Shown piece by piece: positions 1 to 8,021 of a DNA stretch of 26,267 nt. Positions within the stretch are counted from its first letter, which is position 1. Each line of letters opens with the position of its first letter. The notes beneath the pieces were generated by a model that worked only from the letters and a program-made list of their open reading frames with translations, had not been told where the DNA came from and did no database searches. Source of the stretch: an uncultured Eubacteriales bacterium (GTDB lineage Bacteria > Bacillota > Clostridia > Oscillospirales > Oscillospiraceae); NCBI GenBank assembly GCA_905201305.1, contig CAJKNS010000003.1:1-26267 (forward strand), given 5' to 3'. The position numbers and the translations under genes were made by a program.

Positions 1-1053
1 AAGCCCGCCGTGGCCTTTGGTGGGAAATACCGGATCATTGACTTCAGCCTGTCCAACTGCGTCAACTCCAATATTGATACGGTGGGCGTGCTTACCCAGT
101 ATAAGCCCCTGATCCTCACCTCCTCTCTGGGCACTGGCGAGGCGTGGGACTTGGATGACTCTGACGGCGGCGTCCACGTCCTGCCTCCCTACGCCACCGA
201 ACAGGGCGGCGAGTGGTACAACGGCACCGCAGATGCCATCTACCACAACATCGACTTTATCGACTCCTACAGCCCGGATTATGTGCTGATTCTCTCCGGC
301 GACCATCTTTATACCATGGACTACAGCAAAATGCTGGACGCCCATAAGGGAAATCAGGCAGATCTGACCGTGTCGGTGATGACGGTGCCCTGGGAGGAAG
401 CCAGCCGGTTTGGCATTATGGAAACCGATGAGCAGGGGCGTATTGTGAATTTTCAGGAGAAGCCGGAACAGCCCGTGAGTAATCTGGCGTCCATGGGCAT
501 CTATATCTTCACCTGGAGTGTGCTGCGGGAGAGCCTGCTTTCCGACCATGAGGACAAGACCTCTGCCCACGACTTTGGAAAAAACATCATTCCGGAAATG
601 CTGGCAGCGGGAAAACGGCTGTTTGCCTATGAGTTTTCGGGCTATTGGAAGGATGTCGGCACCATTGACAGCTACTATAGCGCTAATATGGAGCTGCTGG
701 AGGACCATCCTGCGCTGGATCTCTATGGTAATGTGAGAATCTTCTCCAACTCCAATATCTATCCCCCCCACTTTGTAGGACCCCAGGGAGATGTGCAGAA
801 AACCATCGTCAGCAACGGCTGCAAGATCATGGGCGCGGTACATCACAGCGTGCTGGGCTCCAACGTGACGGTAGGAGAAGGCGCGCTGGTAAAGGACTCC
901 ATTCTGCTCAACGGCGCAGTGGTAGAGCCGGGGGCAAGGGTTTATCGTGCCATTATTTCGGAGCGGGCGACCATTCTGGAGGGTACCACCTTCGGTGAGG
1001 ATACAGAGAACGGACCCATCACCCTTCTGGGCGATGATCTGACCAACGGGTAA
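1..1053 (+). CDS. glgC: Glucose-1-phosphate adenylyltransferase (5' end outside window)
   Basis: ADP-glucose pyrophosphorylase makes ADP-glucose from glucose 1-phosphate and ATP, the committed step of bacterial glycogen synthesis. The frame is open from base 1 and begins inside the conserved N-terminal block (KPAVAFGGKYRIIDF, then LSNCVNSNIDTVGVLTQY). I estimate that about 25-30 residues, including the nucleotide-binding GG loop, lie upstream of the window. The sugar-binding region is present (GEWYNGTADAIYHN, SGDHLYTMDY, FQEKP, YWKDVGTIDSYY), followed by the C-terminal left-handed beta-helix repeats. The stop codon TAA forms part of the TAAGGAGG ribosome binding site of glgD 12 bases downstream, so the genes are surely co-transcribed. 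The family assignment is secure; only the start is unknown. Confidence 0.96.
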   Translation, partial: KPAVAFGGKYRIIDFSLSNCVNSNIDTVGVLTQYKPLILTSSLGTGEAWDLDDSDGGVHVLPPYATEQGGEWYNGTADAIYHNIDFIDSYSPDYVLILSGDHLYTMDYSKMLDAHKGNQADLTVSVMTVPWEEASRFGIMETDEQGRIVNFQEKPEQPVSNLASMGIYIFTWSVLRESLLSDHEDKTSAHDFGKNIIPEMLAAGKRLFAYEFSGYWKDVGTIDSYYSANMELLEDHPALDLYGNVRIFSNSNIYPPHFVGPQGDVQKTIVSNGCKIMGAVHHSVLGSNVTVGEGALVKDSILLNGAVVEPGARVYRAIISERATILEGTTFGEDTENGPITLLGDDLTNG

Positions 1054-1065
1054 GGAGGTATATCT

Positions 1066-2169
1066 ATGAGCAGTGTAATCGGACTCATTTCCACCAACTA
1101 TACCGGTGAGCATTATGGAAAGCTCATTGAAGACCGCCCGGTGGCGTCTATTCCCTTTGGCGGGCGCTATCGCCTGATTGATTTTACCCTGTCTTCCATG
1201 GCGAATTCCGAGATCGGCACGGTTGGCGTGATTACGCCCTCCAACTATCGGTCTCTGGCGGACCATTTGAACATGGGACGGGAGTGGGGACTCAATAAAA
1301 AGCAGGGCGGCATGTTCCTGCTGCCCGGTGCGGTGCACGGACTGAAGGATCTGCATGCGCGGTTCAGCCTCCGGGATGTGATTCTCAACCGGGAGTTTTT
1401 CCTGCGGGCAGATGAAGATGTGGTGCTGTTTTGCGCGGCAAACCGGGTCTATAACATCGACTTTCAGCCTGCCATTGCCCAGCATGAAAAATCCGGGGCA
1501 CCGGTAACGCTGATTTATAAAAAGGTTCGTTCCGGGAATACGGCGCACGGACTCTTCCTGGATCTCTCCGGTTCCGGTACGGTAACGGGCATCCATGCCA
1601 CTGCCAGCGGCGAGGCGAATTGCTTCCTGGACAGCATGCTGATTAACCGGAAGCTGGTGCTGGATTTCATTGAATGCTATCAGAACCTGGGCTATATTGA
1701 TATTATGGACATCCTTGCCACCAGCCTGGGGCAGATTCAGGTGAATTCCTGGTGCTATGGCGGCTATGAGCATGCGGTGGACAATGCCGAGGACTATATG
1801 CATGTTTCTCTGGATCTGCTGCGTCCCGAGGTTCAGGCGGAGCTGTTTGCCGAGGACCGTCCGGTGCTCACCAAAACGCAGGATTCTCCTCCGGCAAAAT
1901 ATCTGCCCGGCGCCAATGTGAAAAACTCTCTGGTGGCTGCCAGCTGCATTCTGGAGGGTACGGTGGAGAACTCCATCCTGTTCCGCAGCGTAGAGATCGG
2001 CAAGGGCGCCGTGGTGCGGAATTCCGTTTTGATGCAGCACTGCACCATTGGCGCGGGCGCTGTGGTGGAGAATGTGATCTGCGATAAAAACGTCAAAATC
2101 AGCCCGGATGTGAAGCTGTCCGGCAGTGAGAAAAAGCCCTTTGTGATTGGTAAGAAGCAGGAGCTGTAA
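1066..2169 (+). CDS. glgD: GlgD, regulatory/paralogous subunit of ADP-glucose pyrophosphorylase
   Basis: This is a 367-residue paralog of glgC. It keeps the fold (IPFGGRYRLIDFTLSSMANSEIGTVGVIT) and the C-terminal hexapeptide helix (LVAASCILEGTVENSILFRSV), but the sugar-nucleotide substrate motifs of GlgC are degenerate: there is no GTADA block and no SGDH. In Firmicutes GlgD is known to form a heterotetramer with GlgC and to modulate it, with little activity alone. The ATG at 1066 is set by GGAGG at 1054-1058. The gene sits between glgC and glgA with 12-base gaps on both sides, the usual Firmicute order glgC-glgD-glgA. Length is normal for the family. Confidence 0.95.
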   Translation: MSSVIGLISTNYTGEHYGKLIEDRPVASIPFGGRYRLIDFTLSSMANSEIGTVGVITPSNYRSLADHLNMGREWGLNKKQGGMFLLPGAVHGLKDLHARFSLRDVILNREFFLRADEDVVLFCAANRVYNIDFQPAIAQHEKSGAPVTLIYKKVRSGNTAHGLFLDLSGSGTVTGIHATASGEANCFLDSMLINRKLVLDFIECYQNLGYIDIMDILATSLGQIQVNSWCYGGYEHAVDNAEDYMHVSLDLLRPEVQAELFAEDRPVLTKTQDSPPAKYLPGANVKNSLVAASCILEGTVENSILFRSVEIGKGAVVRNSVLMQHCTIGAGAVVENVICDKNVKISPDVKLSGSEKKPFVIGKKQEL

Positions 2170-2181
2170 GGAGGCGATCCC

Positions 2182-3624
2182 ATGGCAAAAAAGATGAATG
2201 TACTGTTTGCTGCCTTTGAGGCGTCGCCCTTTATCAAGACCGGCGGCTTGGGCGATGTGGCGGGAAGTCTTCCTGCTGCTCTTAAGGGGAGAAACTGCGA
2301 GATTCGCGTGATTCTGCCCAAGCTCCGTCAGATTCCGGCGGAATACCGGGATAAAATGAAGAAGCTGGCGACCTTTACGGTGCCCCTGGGCTGGCGAAAT
2401 CAGTATTGCGGTATTGAGACCTTAAAGGTGGGGACCATTCAGTACTATTTTGTGGACAATGAGTTCTACTTCTATCGGGATGCTGCCTATGGCTATGGAG
2501 ACGACTGCGAGCGCGTGGCGTTTTTCTCCAAGGCAATTCTGGAAAGCCTGATGCATCTGGACGGCTTTTTTCCGGATGTGATTCACTGCAACGACTGGCA
2601 TACGGCGCTGGTGCCGGTATTCCTCCATGAGCAGTACCGGCAGATTGCGGAATATCAGCAGATTCGCACGGTTTTGACCATTCATAATCTGAAATTTCAG
2701 GGCATTTGCGGAGAATTTGCACTGGGGGATCTGCTGGCACTGCATACCTGCAAAAATGCGGCGGATCAACTCCGGTGGCATGAGGACGCCATCAACTTCC
2801 TCCAGGGAGGACTTTATTACACGGATTATATCACCACGGTCAGTCCCACCTATGCCGGCGAAATCTGCACATGGCAGTATGGCGAGGGGCTGGACGGAGT
2901 GCTCAGTCAGCACAGGGACCGGCTTGCAGGGATTCTCAATGGGATTGATACGGTGAAATTTTCACCGAAAGCCGCAGCCTATCCCTTCTCCGCAGAGGAC
3001 ATGACCGGCAAACGCACATGCAAAACGGAGCTCCAGAAGGAACTGAGCCTGCCGCAAAATCCGGATATTCCGCTGATGGTGCTGATTTCCCGGCTCACAG
3101 ACCAGAAGGGCATGGATCTTTTGGCATGGGCGCTGGAATCCCTTGTACATCAGGAGGTACAGCTGGCAGTATTGGGGACCGGCGACGAGAATTATCAGCG
3201 GCTGCTGGGGAACTACAGCGCGGCATTCCCGGATAGAATTGCATTCCGATGCACCTTTGACGAGCCGCTGTCCTGCCGGATGTATGCGGCAGGGGATATG
3301 CTGCTGATGCCGTCGCTGTTTGAGCCCTGCGGTCTGAGCCAGATGATTGCCATGGGCTACGGTACGCTGCCGGTGGTACGGGAAACCGGGGGACTCAAGG
3401 ACAGCGTGATTCCCTATAATCAGTATACCGGTGAGGGGACCGGCTTCTCCTTCCGGAATCCCAGCGGCGAAGAGCTGAAAAACTGCATCCTTTCGGCGCT
3501 GGAGATTTACCGTACGCAGCCGGAGGTCTGGCAGCGGCTTCAAATGCAAGCCATGGCGCAGGACTTCAGCTGGAAAAACAGCGCAAAACAGTATTTGGAC
3601 ATCTATCGGAAGATCATGGGATAA
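2182..3624 (+). CDS. glgA: Glycogen synthase (ADP-glucose, GT5)
   Basis: This 480-residue enzyme transfers glucose from ADP-glucose to the non-reducing end of alpha-1,4-glucan in the cytoplasm. The N-terminal KTGGLGDV motif (near residue 20) contains the lysine that contacts ADP-glucose. The GT-B C-terminal domain shows SRLTDQKGMDLL and the E-x7-E type region (SLFEPCGLSQMIAMGYG, then VRETGGLKDSV). Full length and typical of the family. The start is ATG at 2182; its GGAGG overlaps the glgD stop (TAAGGAGG again), which suggests translational coupling of glgC, glgD and glgA. A GC-rich hairpin follows the stop, before the amylase fusion gene. Confidence 0.96.
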   Translation: MAKKMNVLFAAFEASPFIKTGGLGDVAGSLPAALKGRNCEIRVILPKLRQIPAEYRDKMKKLATFTVPLGWRNQYCGIETLKVGTIQYYFVDNEFYFYRDAAYGYGDDCERVAFFSKAILESLMHLDGFFPDVIHCNDWHTALVPVFLHEQYRQIAEYQQIRTVLTIHNLKFQGICGEFALGDLLALHTCKNAADQLRWHEDAINFLQGGLYYTDYITTVSPTYAGEICTWQYGEGLDGVLSQHRDRLAGILNGIDTVKFSPKAAAYPFSAEDMTGKRTCKTELQKELSLPQNPDIPLMVLISRLTDQKGMDLLAWALESLVHQEVQLAVLGTGDENYQRLLGNYSAAFPDRIAFRCTFDEPLSCRMYAAGDMLLMPSLFEPCGLSQMIAMGYGTLPVVRETGGLKDSVIPYNQYTGEGTGFSFRNPSGEELKNCILSALEIYRTQPEVWQRLQMQAMAQDFSWKNSAKQYLDIYRKIMG

Positions 3625-3640
3625 GCTCCCTATTTCGGAC

Positions 3641-3671
3641 GAGGGAAGGGCGTTTTCGCGTCCTTCCCTTC
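3641..3671 (+). terminator. Intergenic hairpin between glgA and the amylase fusion
   Basis: GGGAAGG at 3644-3650 can pair with CCTTCCC at 3662-3668 around a short TTTT-containing loop. There is no clean U tract after it (TTCCTTATG). It may be a weak terminator or a processing/attenuation hairpin that lowers expression of the following gene relative to glgCDA. I do not treat it as a full operon end, because no promoter is obvious before 3697. Confidence 0.4.
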
Positions 3672-3696
3672 CTTATGATTCAACACGGAGGCGTAC

Positions 3697-6600
3697 ATGG
3701 AACTCTATCACAATGCCCGGAAGCGGGAATATCGCAGCCCCTATGGCGCAGTGAAAACGGGAACGGTGGTGACCATAGCCCTGGATATGCCGGAAGCATA
3801 TCCGGTTTATCTGCGGCTGTGGACGGGAACGGAAACGCTGATTCCCATGAAAAAGGGCGCAGCGGGACGTTTTACGGCGGAAGTGACTGCGCCGGAAACG
3901 CCCGGGCTGGTATGGTACTATTTCCGGGTGGATACCCCGGCGGGAACGATCTTCTATGGAAAGGATACCGGCGGAACAGGCAAGTGCACCGATCAGCCGG
4001 AGTCCTGGCAGATCACCGTTTATCAGGAGCAGAAGCTGCCGGAATGGTACCGGAATGCGGTGGTGTATCAGATTTTTCCGGACCGGTTTGCCCGAGGGGC
4101 GGATTGGCTCCGGTGCCAGGAGAATGCAGCCCATCCGGTAGGCTGGAAGGGCACCCGGCGCATGGTGATGCAGAGCTGGGACGATACCCCATTTTACTGC
4201 CGGGATGAAAAGAACAGAGTCATCCGATGGCCCTTCTTCGGGGGAAATTTTCAGGGTATTTTGAAAAAGCTGCCCTATCTCAAATCTCTGGGAGTAGGCG
4301 CCATCTATCTAAATCCAATCTTCCTGGCTTCCAGCAACCACAAATATGATACGGCGGATTATCTGACCATCGATCCGGGCTTTGGCACGGAGGAGGATTT
4401 CCAGAATCTCTGTGCCCAGACGAAGGAAATGGGGATCCGGGTGATTCTGGACGGCGTATTCAGTCATACCGGTGACGACAGCATCTATTTTAACCGCTGG
4501 GGAAACTATCCACAGCCCGGCGCTTATGGCGATACCCCCAGCCCCTATGACAGCTGGTACCGCTTTGGAGATCAGTATCCCGCCGGGTATGAGTGCTGGT
4601 GGGGGGTAGATTCGCTGCCGGATGTGGAGGAGATGAATCCGGACTATCAGAAGCTCATCTGCGGGGAAAACGGCGTGATTCGAAAATGGCTTCACCTGGG
4701 AGCCTCTGGGTGGCGTCTGGACGTGGCAGACGAGCTTCCGGATCCATTTATCGCTGAGATTCGAAACGCCTGTAAAACAGAACGGGGGGACGCACTGCTG
4801 CTGGGCGAGGTCTGGGAGGACGCCAGTCATAAAATCAGCTATGACCACCTGCGGGAATACCTGCTGGGACAGGAGCTGGACTGCACCATGCACTATCCGT
4901 TCCGGGACGGCGCGGTGGCGTTCCTGCTGGGCAAAAAGACGGCGGGAGAATTTGCCGAGGAGATGGAGTCCATTCGGGAAAACTATCCGGAAACGGCACT
5001 GTACGGCGCGCTGAATCTGGTCGGCACTCATGACACGCCGCGAATTCTCACAGTGCTGGGAGAAGCACCGGATGGACTTTCGGAACCGGAACGAGAGCAA
5101 TATCATCTGCCGGCGGAACAGCGGAGAATGGCGGAGCAGCGGCTTCGGCTGCTGGATGTGCTGCTGTTTGCATTCCCGGGGGTACCCTGCGTGTATTATG
5201 GAGATGAAGCGGGAATGGAGGGCTATGCCGATCCCTTTAACCGCGGAACATTTCCCTGGGGCAGAGAAAACGGTGATCTCCAATACCATGTGCGGATGCT
5301 GTCCCATCTCAGAAAGGAATATCCGGTGCTCACCCATGGAACAGCACGGTATTCCGGAATCAACGATGTGGTATTTCTATTGGAGCGCCGGTGGAAGCAG
5401 GAAACGGTAAAACTTTATGTCAACCGGTCCTGGGAGACACAGAATGTTTTTATGGACGCAGCGGAGGAGCAGTGGCTGGATTTGCTGACCGGAACGGTGA
5501 TTTCCGGAGAGAAGCTGACCATCGGACCATGCAGCGGTATCATGCTCTATCGAGAAGGAACGAAGAAAAGCTACTCGACCTTGCCGGGAATGGTGAAAAA
5601 GCCACAGGGCAAGGGAATTTTGTGCCCGCTGTTTTCGCTGCCTGAGGGAACCATGGGGCAGGGAGCTTATGATTTCCTGGATGTAATTCATCAGGCGGGC
5701 TACCAAAGCTGGATGCTGCTGCCCCTGTGCCCGGTGGGGGATGGAGATTCTCCCTATTCCAGCCGTGGCATTTTCGCAGGGGATCCCAGATATATTGACC
5801 CGGACATTCCGGTGGATATGACAGGCTACCCGGAGTTTTGCCGGGAAAATGCCTTCTGGCTGGAGGACTATGTACTCTTTACGGTGCTGCGCCGTGTGAA
5901 CAATGATAGACCCTGGCAGAGCTGGCAGCCGGAGCACCGGGATCGCACCAATCTTCCCGCGCTGAAAAAACAGTATGCAGCGGAGCTGGAGCAGCCGCGG
6001 CAGGAGCAGTATCGGTTCTTATATCAGTGGAATCGGCTGCGGGCGTATGCAAAGTCGCTGGGGATTGCGCTTATTGGAGATCTTCCCATCTACGCGGCAG
6101 TGGACGGCGCGGATACCTGGGCGCATCGGGAGCTGTTTCAGCTGGACGAAACGGGGTATCCCACCCTGCGTGCCGGTTGCCCGCCGGATTATTTCACGCC
6201 GGAGGGACAGGACTGGGGCAATCCGCTCTACGATTGGGAACGGATGGCACAGGACGGCTATACCTGGTGGACGAGACGGGTGCGGCAGGCACTTTTACAG
6301 TTTGATTATGTGCGGATGGACCATTTCCGGGGCTTTGCGGCCTATTATGCGATCCCGGCAGATGAAACGGCAAAGAGCGGCGTATGGATGAAGGGACCGG
6401 GCGTGGCGCTGTTCCGAAGTCTGGCACAGGAGCTGGGACAGCTGCCGATTCTGGCGGAGGATTTGGGCGCCCTGGACAGTCAGGTGACGGTGCTCCTGCG
6501 GCATACTGGCTTGCCAGGCATGAACGTCTGGCAGTTTAATGCCCGGGAGATGGCGGAAATGACGCCGGAGGAAGCGGGGAATCGCGTGTTTTTCAGCGGT

Positions 6601-6840
6601 ACCCATGATAACCAGACGCTCAAGGGCTTTTTGGAGACGCAGGGGAGCGACACAGCGCCGGAGGAAATCCTGAAGGAACTGCTGCATTCCCATGCTGCCA
6701 CTGTGATCTTCCCGGTGCAGGATGTACTGGGACTGGGGGACGAAGCACGCATCAATGTCCCAGGAGTTCCTACGGGCAACTGGAAATGGCGCATGACGTC
6801 TGCGCAGCTGGAGCAGCTGAGAATGGGAGGTATCCTGTGA
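3697..6840 (+). CDS. Fused GH13 alpha-amylase family glycosidase and GH77 4-alpha-glucanotransferase
   Basis: This 1047-residue protein has two complete catalytic modules. Residues about 1-115 look like the beta-sandwich N domain of neopullulanase-type GH13 enzymes. Residues about 120-625 are a GH13 barrel: VVYQIFPDRFARG, GWRLDVADE (nucleophile Asp near 342), LLGEVWED (acid/base Glu near 371) and GTHDTPR (third Asp near 446). From about residue 640 a GH77/MalQ module begins (FSLPEGTMGQGAYDF, SPYSSRGIFAGDPRYID). It carries RMDHFRGF (Asp near 875), LAEDLG (Glu near 920) and GTHDNQ (Asp near 971). All catalytic acids of both families are present. There is no signal peptide, so it should act in the cytoplasm on glycogen or maltodextrin: the GH13 half cuts or debranches and the GH77 half shuffles chains. 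It is probably co-transcribed with glgCDA and overlaps the next gene by four bases. Confidence 0.93.
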   Translation: MELYHNARKREYRSPYGAVKTGTVVTIALDMPEAYPVYLRLWTGTETLIPMKKGAAGRFTAEVTAPETPGLVWYYFRVDTPAGTIFYGKDTGGTGKCTDQPESWQITVYQEQKLPEWYRNAVVYQIFPDRFARGADWLRCQENAAHPVGWKGTRRMVMQSWDDTPFYCRDEKNRVIRWPFFGGNFQGILKKLPYLKSLGVGAIYLNPIFLASSNHKYDTADYLTIDPGFGTEEDFQNLCAQTKEMGIRVILDGVFSHTGDDSIYFNRWGNYPQPGAYGDTPSPYDSWYRFGDQYPAGYECWWGVDSLPDVEEMNPDYQKLICGENGVIRKWLHLGASGWRLDVADELPDPFIAEIRNACKTERGDALLLGEVWEDASHKISYDHLREYLLGQELDCTMHYPFRDGAVAFLLGKKTAGEFAEEMESIRENYPETALYGALNLVGTHDTPRILTVLGEAPDGLSEPEREQYHLPAEQRRMAEQRLRLLDVLLFAFPGVPCVYYGDEAGMEGYADPFNRGTFPWGRENGDLQYHVRMLSHLRKEYPVLTHGTARYSGINDVVFLLERRWKQETVKLYVNRSWETQNVFMDAAEEQWLDLLTGTVISGEKLTIGPCSGIMLYREGTKKSYSTLPGMVKKPQGKGILCPLFSLPEGTMGQGAYDFLDVIHQAGYQSWMLLPLCPVGDGDSPYSSRGIFAGDPRYIDPDIPVDMTGYPEFCRENAFWLEDYVLFTVLRRVNNDRPWQSWQPEHRDRTNLPALKKQYAAELEQPRQEQYRFLYQWNRLRAYAKSLGIALIGDLPIYAAVDGADTWAHRELFQLDETGYPTLRAGCPPDYFTPEGQDWGNPLYDWERMAQDGYTWWTRRVRQALLQFDYVRMDHFRGFAAYYAIPADETAKSGVWMKGPGVALFRSLAQELGQLPILAEDLGALDSQVTVLLRHTGLPGMNVWQFNAREMAEMTPEEAGNRVFFSGTHDNQTLKGFLETQGSDTAPEEILKELLHSHAATVIFPVQDVLGLGDEARINVPGVPTGNWKWRMTSAQLEQLRMGGIL

Positions 6841-7367
6841 GACTGTTCTACGCGCTGGTGCCATCGGAACGGGAGAAGAGGTCCATTCTGCGGTGGCAGG
6901 AGAAATTAGAGCGGGCGTCAGAAGCAGGACGTTATACCCCTTCGGAGAACCTTCATATGACCCTGCAATTTCTGGGAGAAATCCCGCCGGAACGGGTGAA
7001 GGCTCTGAAAGAGATTTTGCTTTCGGCAGCACGAACCTGTGGACCGTTTGACCTTGCTCTGGATGACTATGGCTGGTTTGCGGGAAAGGGGCAGGAGCGG
7101 CTGTGGTATCTCACAGGAAGCAGCCCAGAAGCGGCAGAAATTTCGGATACACTGGGACAACTGCTGACGGAAAACGGCTTTATGGTCGAGCGCCGGGCGT
7201 TTGTGCCCCATGTCACGCTGGCACGCCGATGCAAGCTGAGAAGCAACGCAGTGCCGGAGCCGGCGGAACCGGTAACGATTTCGGTACGGCGGCTATGGCT
7301 TATGGAGTCCCGGCAGATTCGCGGCAGCACGGTATATGTGCCCGTATTTCATGTGGGACTGGTATAA
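6837..7367 (+). CDS. thpR: RNA 2',3'-cyclic phosphodiesterase (2H phosphoesterase family)
   Basis: This 176-residue protein belongs to the ThpR/LigT 2H family, which opens 2',3'-cyclic phosphates on RNA ends and was first described as a 2'-5' RNA ligase. Both signature HxTx motifs are visible: HMTL (NLHMTLQFLGEI, near residue 40) and HVTL (PHVTLARR, near residue 125). The chosen start is GTG at 6837, overlapping the upstream TGA in GTGA. GGAGG lies six bases before it, and the protein then begins MRLFYALVPSE, typical for the family. Its presence at the end of a glycogen operon looks like genome packing rather than a shared pathway. A strong terminator follows. Confidence 0.92.
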   Translation: MRLFYALVPSEREKRSILRWQEKLERASEAGRYTPSENLHMTLQFLGEIPPERVKALKEILLSAARTCGPFDLALDDYGWFAGKGQERLWYLTGSSPEAAEISDTLGQLLTENGFMVERRAFVPHVTLARRCKLRSNAVPEPAEPVTISVRRLWLMESRQIRGSTVYVPVFHVGLV

Positions 7368-7371
7368 ACAG

Positions 7372-7404
7372 AAGGACCTGATACGGAGGTATCGGGTCCT
7401 TTTT
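7372..7404 (+). terminator. Rho-independent terminator of the glycogen operon
   Basis: GGACCTGATAC at 7374-7384 pairs with GTATCGGGTCC at 7389-7399 (one G-U pair, four-base loop), followed by a run of five T at 7400-7404. It lies five bases after the thpR stop. Confidence 0.92.
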
Positions 7405-7430
7405 AGGGTAACAACAAGTGAGATAGGCGC

Positions 7431-7474
7431 AAAAAACTGCCGTGTACGGTATCCTTCTTCACCATACACGGCAG
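7431..7474 (-). terminator. Minus-strand terminator ending the tiny-ORF transcript
   Basis: CTGCCGTGTACGGT at 7437-7450 pairs with ACCATACACGGCAG at 7461-7474 (14 positions, one mismatch, ten-base loop). Six A at 7431-7436 give a U6 tract on the minus strand only; the plus-strand side has no T run. It therefore terminates leftward transcription. No protein gene lies to its right on that strand until the promoter at 8052-8080, so it ends the non-canonical transcript described here. Confidence 0.88.
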
Positions 7475-7498
7475 CTACTGCTGGGTGGGTTCAATCAT
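7475..7498 (-). CDS. Tiny ORF 7 of the array (7 codons, MIEPTQQ)
   Basis: ATG at 7498 is preceded by AAGGATGAGAGGGGC, a purine-rich ribosome site. The stop TAG is immediately followed by the first base of the terminator stem. It is the longest member of the array proper and lacks the TCC-N element of the other six, so it may be a distinct leader-like peptide. Confidence 0.4.
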   Translation of the reverse strand: MIEPTQQ

Positions 7499-7560
7499 GC
7501 CCCTCTCATCCTTTCATATGAAATTATTGTTTACAAAGGTACTGCGGCGTCGTTGCCAGT

Positions 7561-7572
7561 TCATCTGTTCAC
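7561..7572 (-). CDS. Tiny ORF 6 of the array (GTG start, MNR)
   Basis: GGAGG at 7581-7585, four bases, TCC, C, then GTG AAC AGA TGA. This is the only GTG start in the array. Shine-Dalgarno spacing is eight bases. Confidence 0.45.
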   Translation of the reverse strand: MNR

Positions 7573-7631
7573 GGGACTGTCCTCCAGAATAATATAGATC
7601 GATCTAAGATCTGATGTGCGGAATCTCCGCT

Positions 7632-7643
7632 TTAGTTTTTCAT
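7632..7643 (-). CDS. Tiny ORF 5 of the array (MKN)
   Basis: GGAGG at 7654-7658, six bases, TCC, C, then ATG AAA AAC TAA. It is the second element of the 71-base repeat unit at 7641-7711. A small hairpin (GCGGA/TCCGC) follows the stop. Confidence 0.45.
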   Translation of the reverse strand: MKN

Positions 7644-7688
7644 GGGACCCGAGCCTCCAACGCAAATGACTTCTGGACGATTGACGGA

Positions 7689-7697
7689 TCAGTACAT
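7689..7697 (-). CDS. Tiny ORF 4 of the array (two codons, MY)
   Basis: GGAGG at 7707-7711, five bases, TCC, C, then ATG TAC TGA. The reading frame and the following TC are identical to tiny ORF 2 at 7843-7851, although the flanks have diverged. That suggests the two-codon frame itself is kept. Confidence 0.5.
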   Translation of the reverse strand: MY

Positions 7698-7786
7698 GGG
7701 AATTTACCTCCAACTTTTTACCCGGACAGCGATTGCCATGCGGGGACTTGCCATAGAATTTTGAATTTGACGAACTGAAGAAAATA

Positions 7787-7798
7787 TCAGCTGTGCAT
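7787..7798 (-). CDS. Tiny ORF 3 of the array (MHS)
   Basis: GGAGG at 7809-7813, six bases, TCC, C, then ATG CAC AGC TGA. It is the second element of the 70-base repeat unit at 7796-7865. Confidence 0.45.
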   Translation of the reverse strand: MHS

Positions 7799-7842
7799 GG
7801 GACCCTTGCCTCCATCGGTGGGTGGATCGGACGAAGCTTCGA

Positions 7843-7851
7843 TCAGTACAT
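7843..7851 (-). CDS. Tiny ORF 2 of the array (two codons, MY)
   Basis: GGAGG at 7861-7865, five bases, TCC, G, then ATG TAC TGA. The surrounding GTACA...TGTAC can form a five-pair hairpin that would cover the start codon, so initiation may be structure-controlled. Confidence 0.5.
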   Translation of the reverse strand: MY

Positions 7852-7885
7852 CGGAGTGTACCTCCCAGTGCTGGAATATCTATTT

Positions 7886-7960
7886 TCAACCGGAAATCCC
7901 GGATAAGAATATTAGGCGGGGTTTCAAGAGCATGAAAATAAACAATGCAAGATTACACAT
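7886..7960 (-). CDS. Possible 24-residue hydrophobic peptide inside the array transcript
   Basis: ATG at 7960 follows GCAGG with a six-base gap and runs to TGA at 7886-7888. The residues are mostly hydrophobic (MCNLALFIFMLL then a KPR break and LIFLSGISG). It lies between tiny ORFs 1 and 2. It could be a small membrane peptide, but its ribosome site is weaker and it lacks the TCC-N element, so it may be a chance frame. Confidence 0.3.
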   Translation of the reverse strand: MCNLALFIFMLLKPRLIFLSGISG

Positions 7961-8012
7961 ATCAAACCTGCAAATCTTCCGACAGAGTCACTCGCTGAAC
8001 TGTCGTGCTGGA

Positions 8013-8021
8013 TTACTTCAT
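8013..8021 (-). CDS. Tiny ORF 1 of the array (two codons, MK)
   Basis: AAAGGA at 8031-8036, five bases, TCC, A, then ATG AAG TAA. It is the first frame after the promoter, about 25 bases from the predicted transcript start. GGAATGATTCC around the ribosome site can form a small hairpin. Confidence 0.45.
   Translation of the reverse strand: MK

Noticed and set aside
7561..7815. Minus-strand frame of 84 codons inside the tiny-ORF transcript, with another at 7704-7889
   Set aside because: They run through several GGAGG and stop-codon modules in other frames, begin without a ribosome site at a proper distance, and the products are low-complexity basic sequences. The tiny frames explain the conserved elements better.
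7641..7865. CRISPR-like or direct-repeat array
   Set aside because: Only two units of about 70 bases, imperfect and with unequal spacing; no repeat-spacer regularity and no cas genes.
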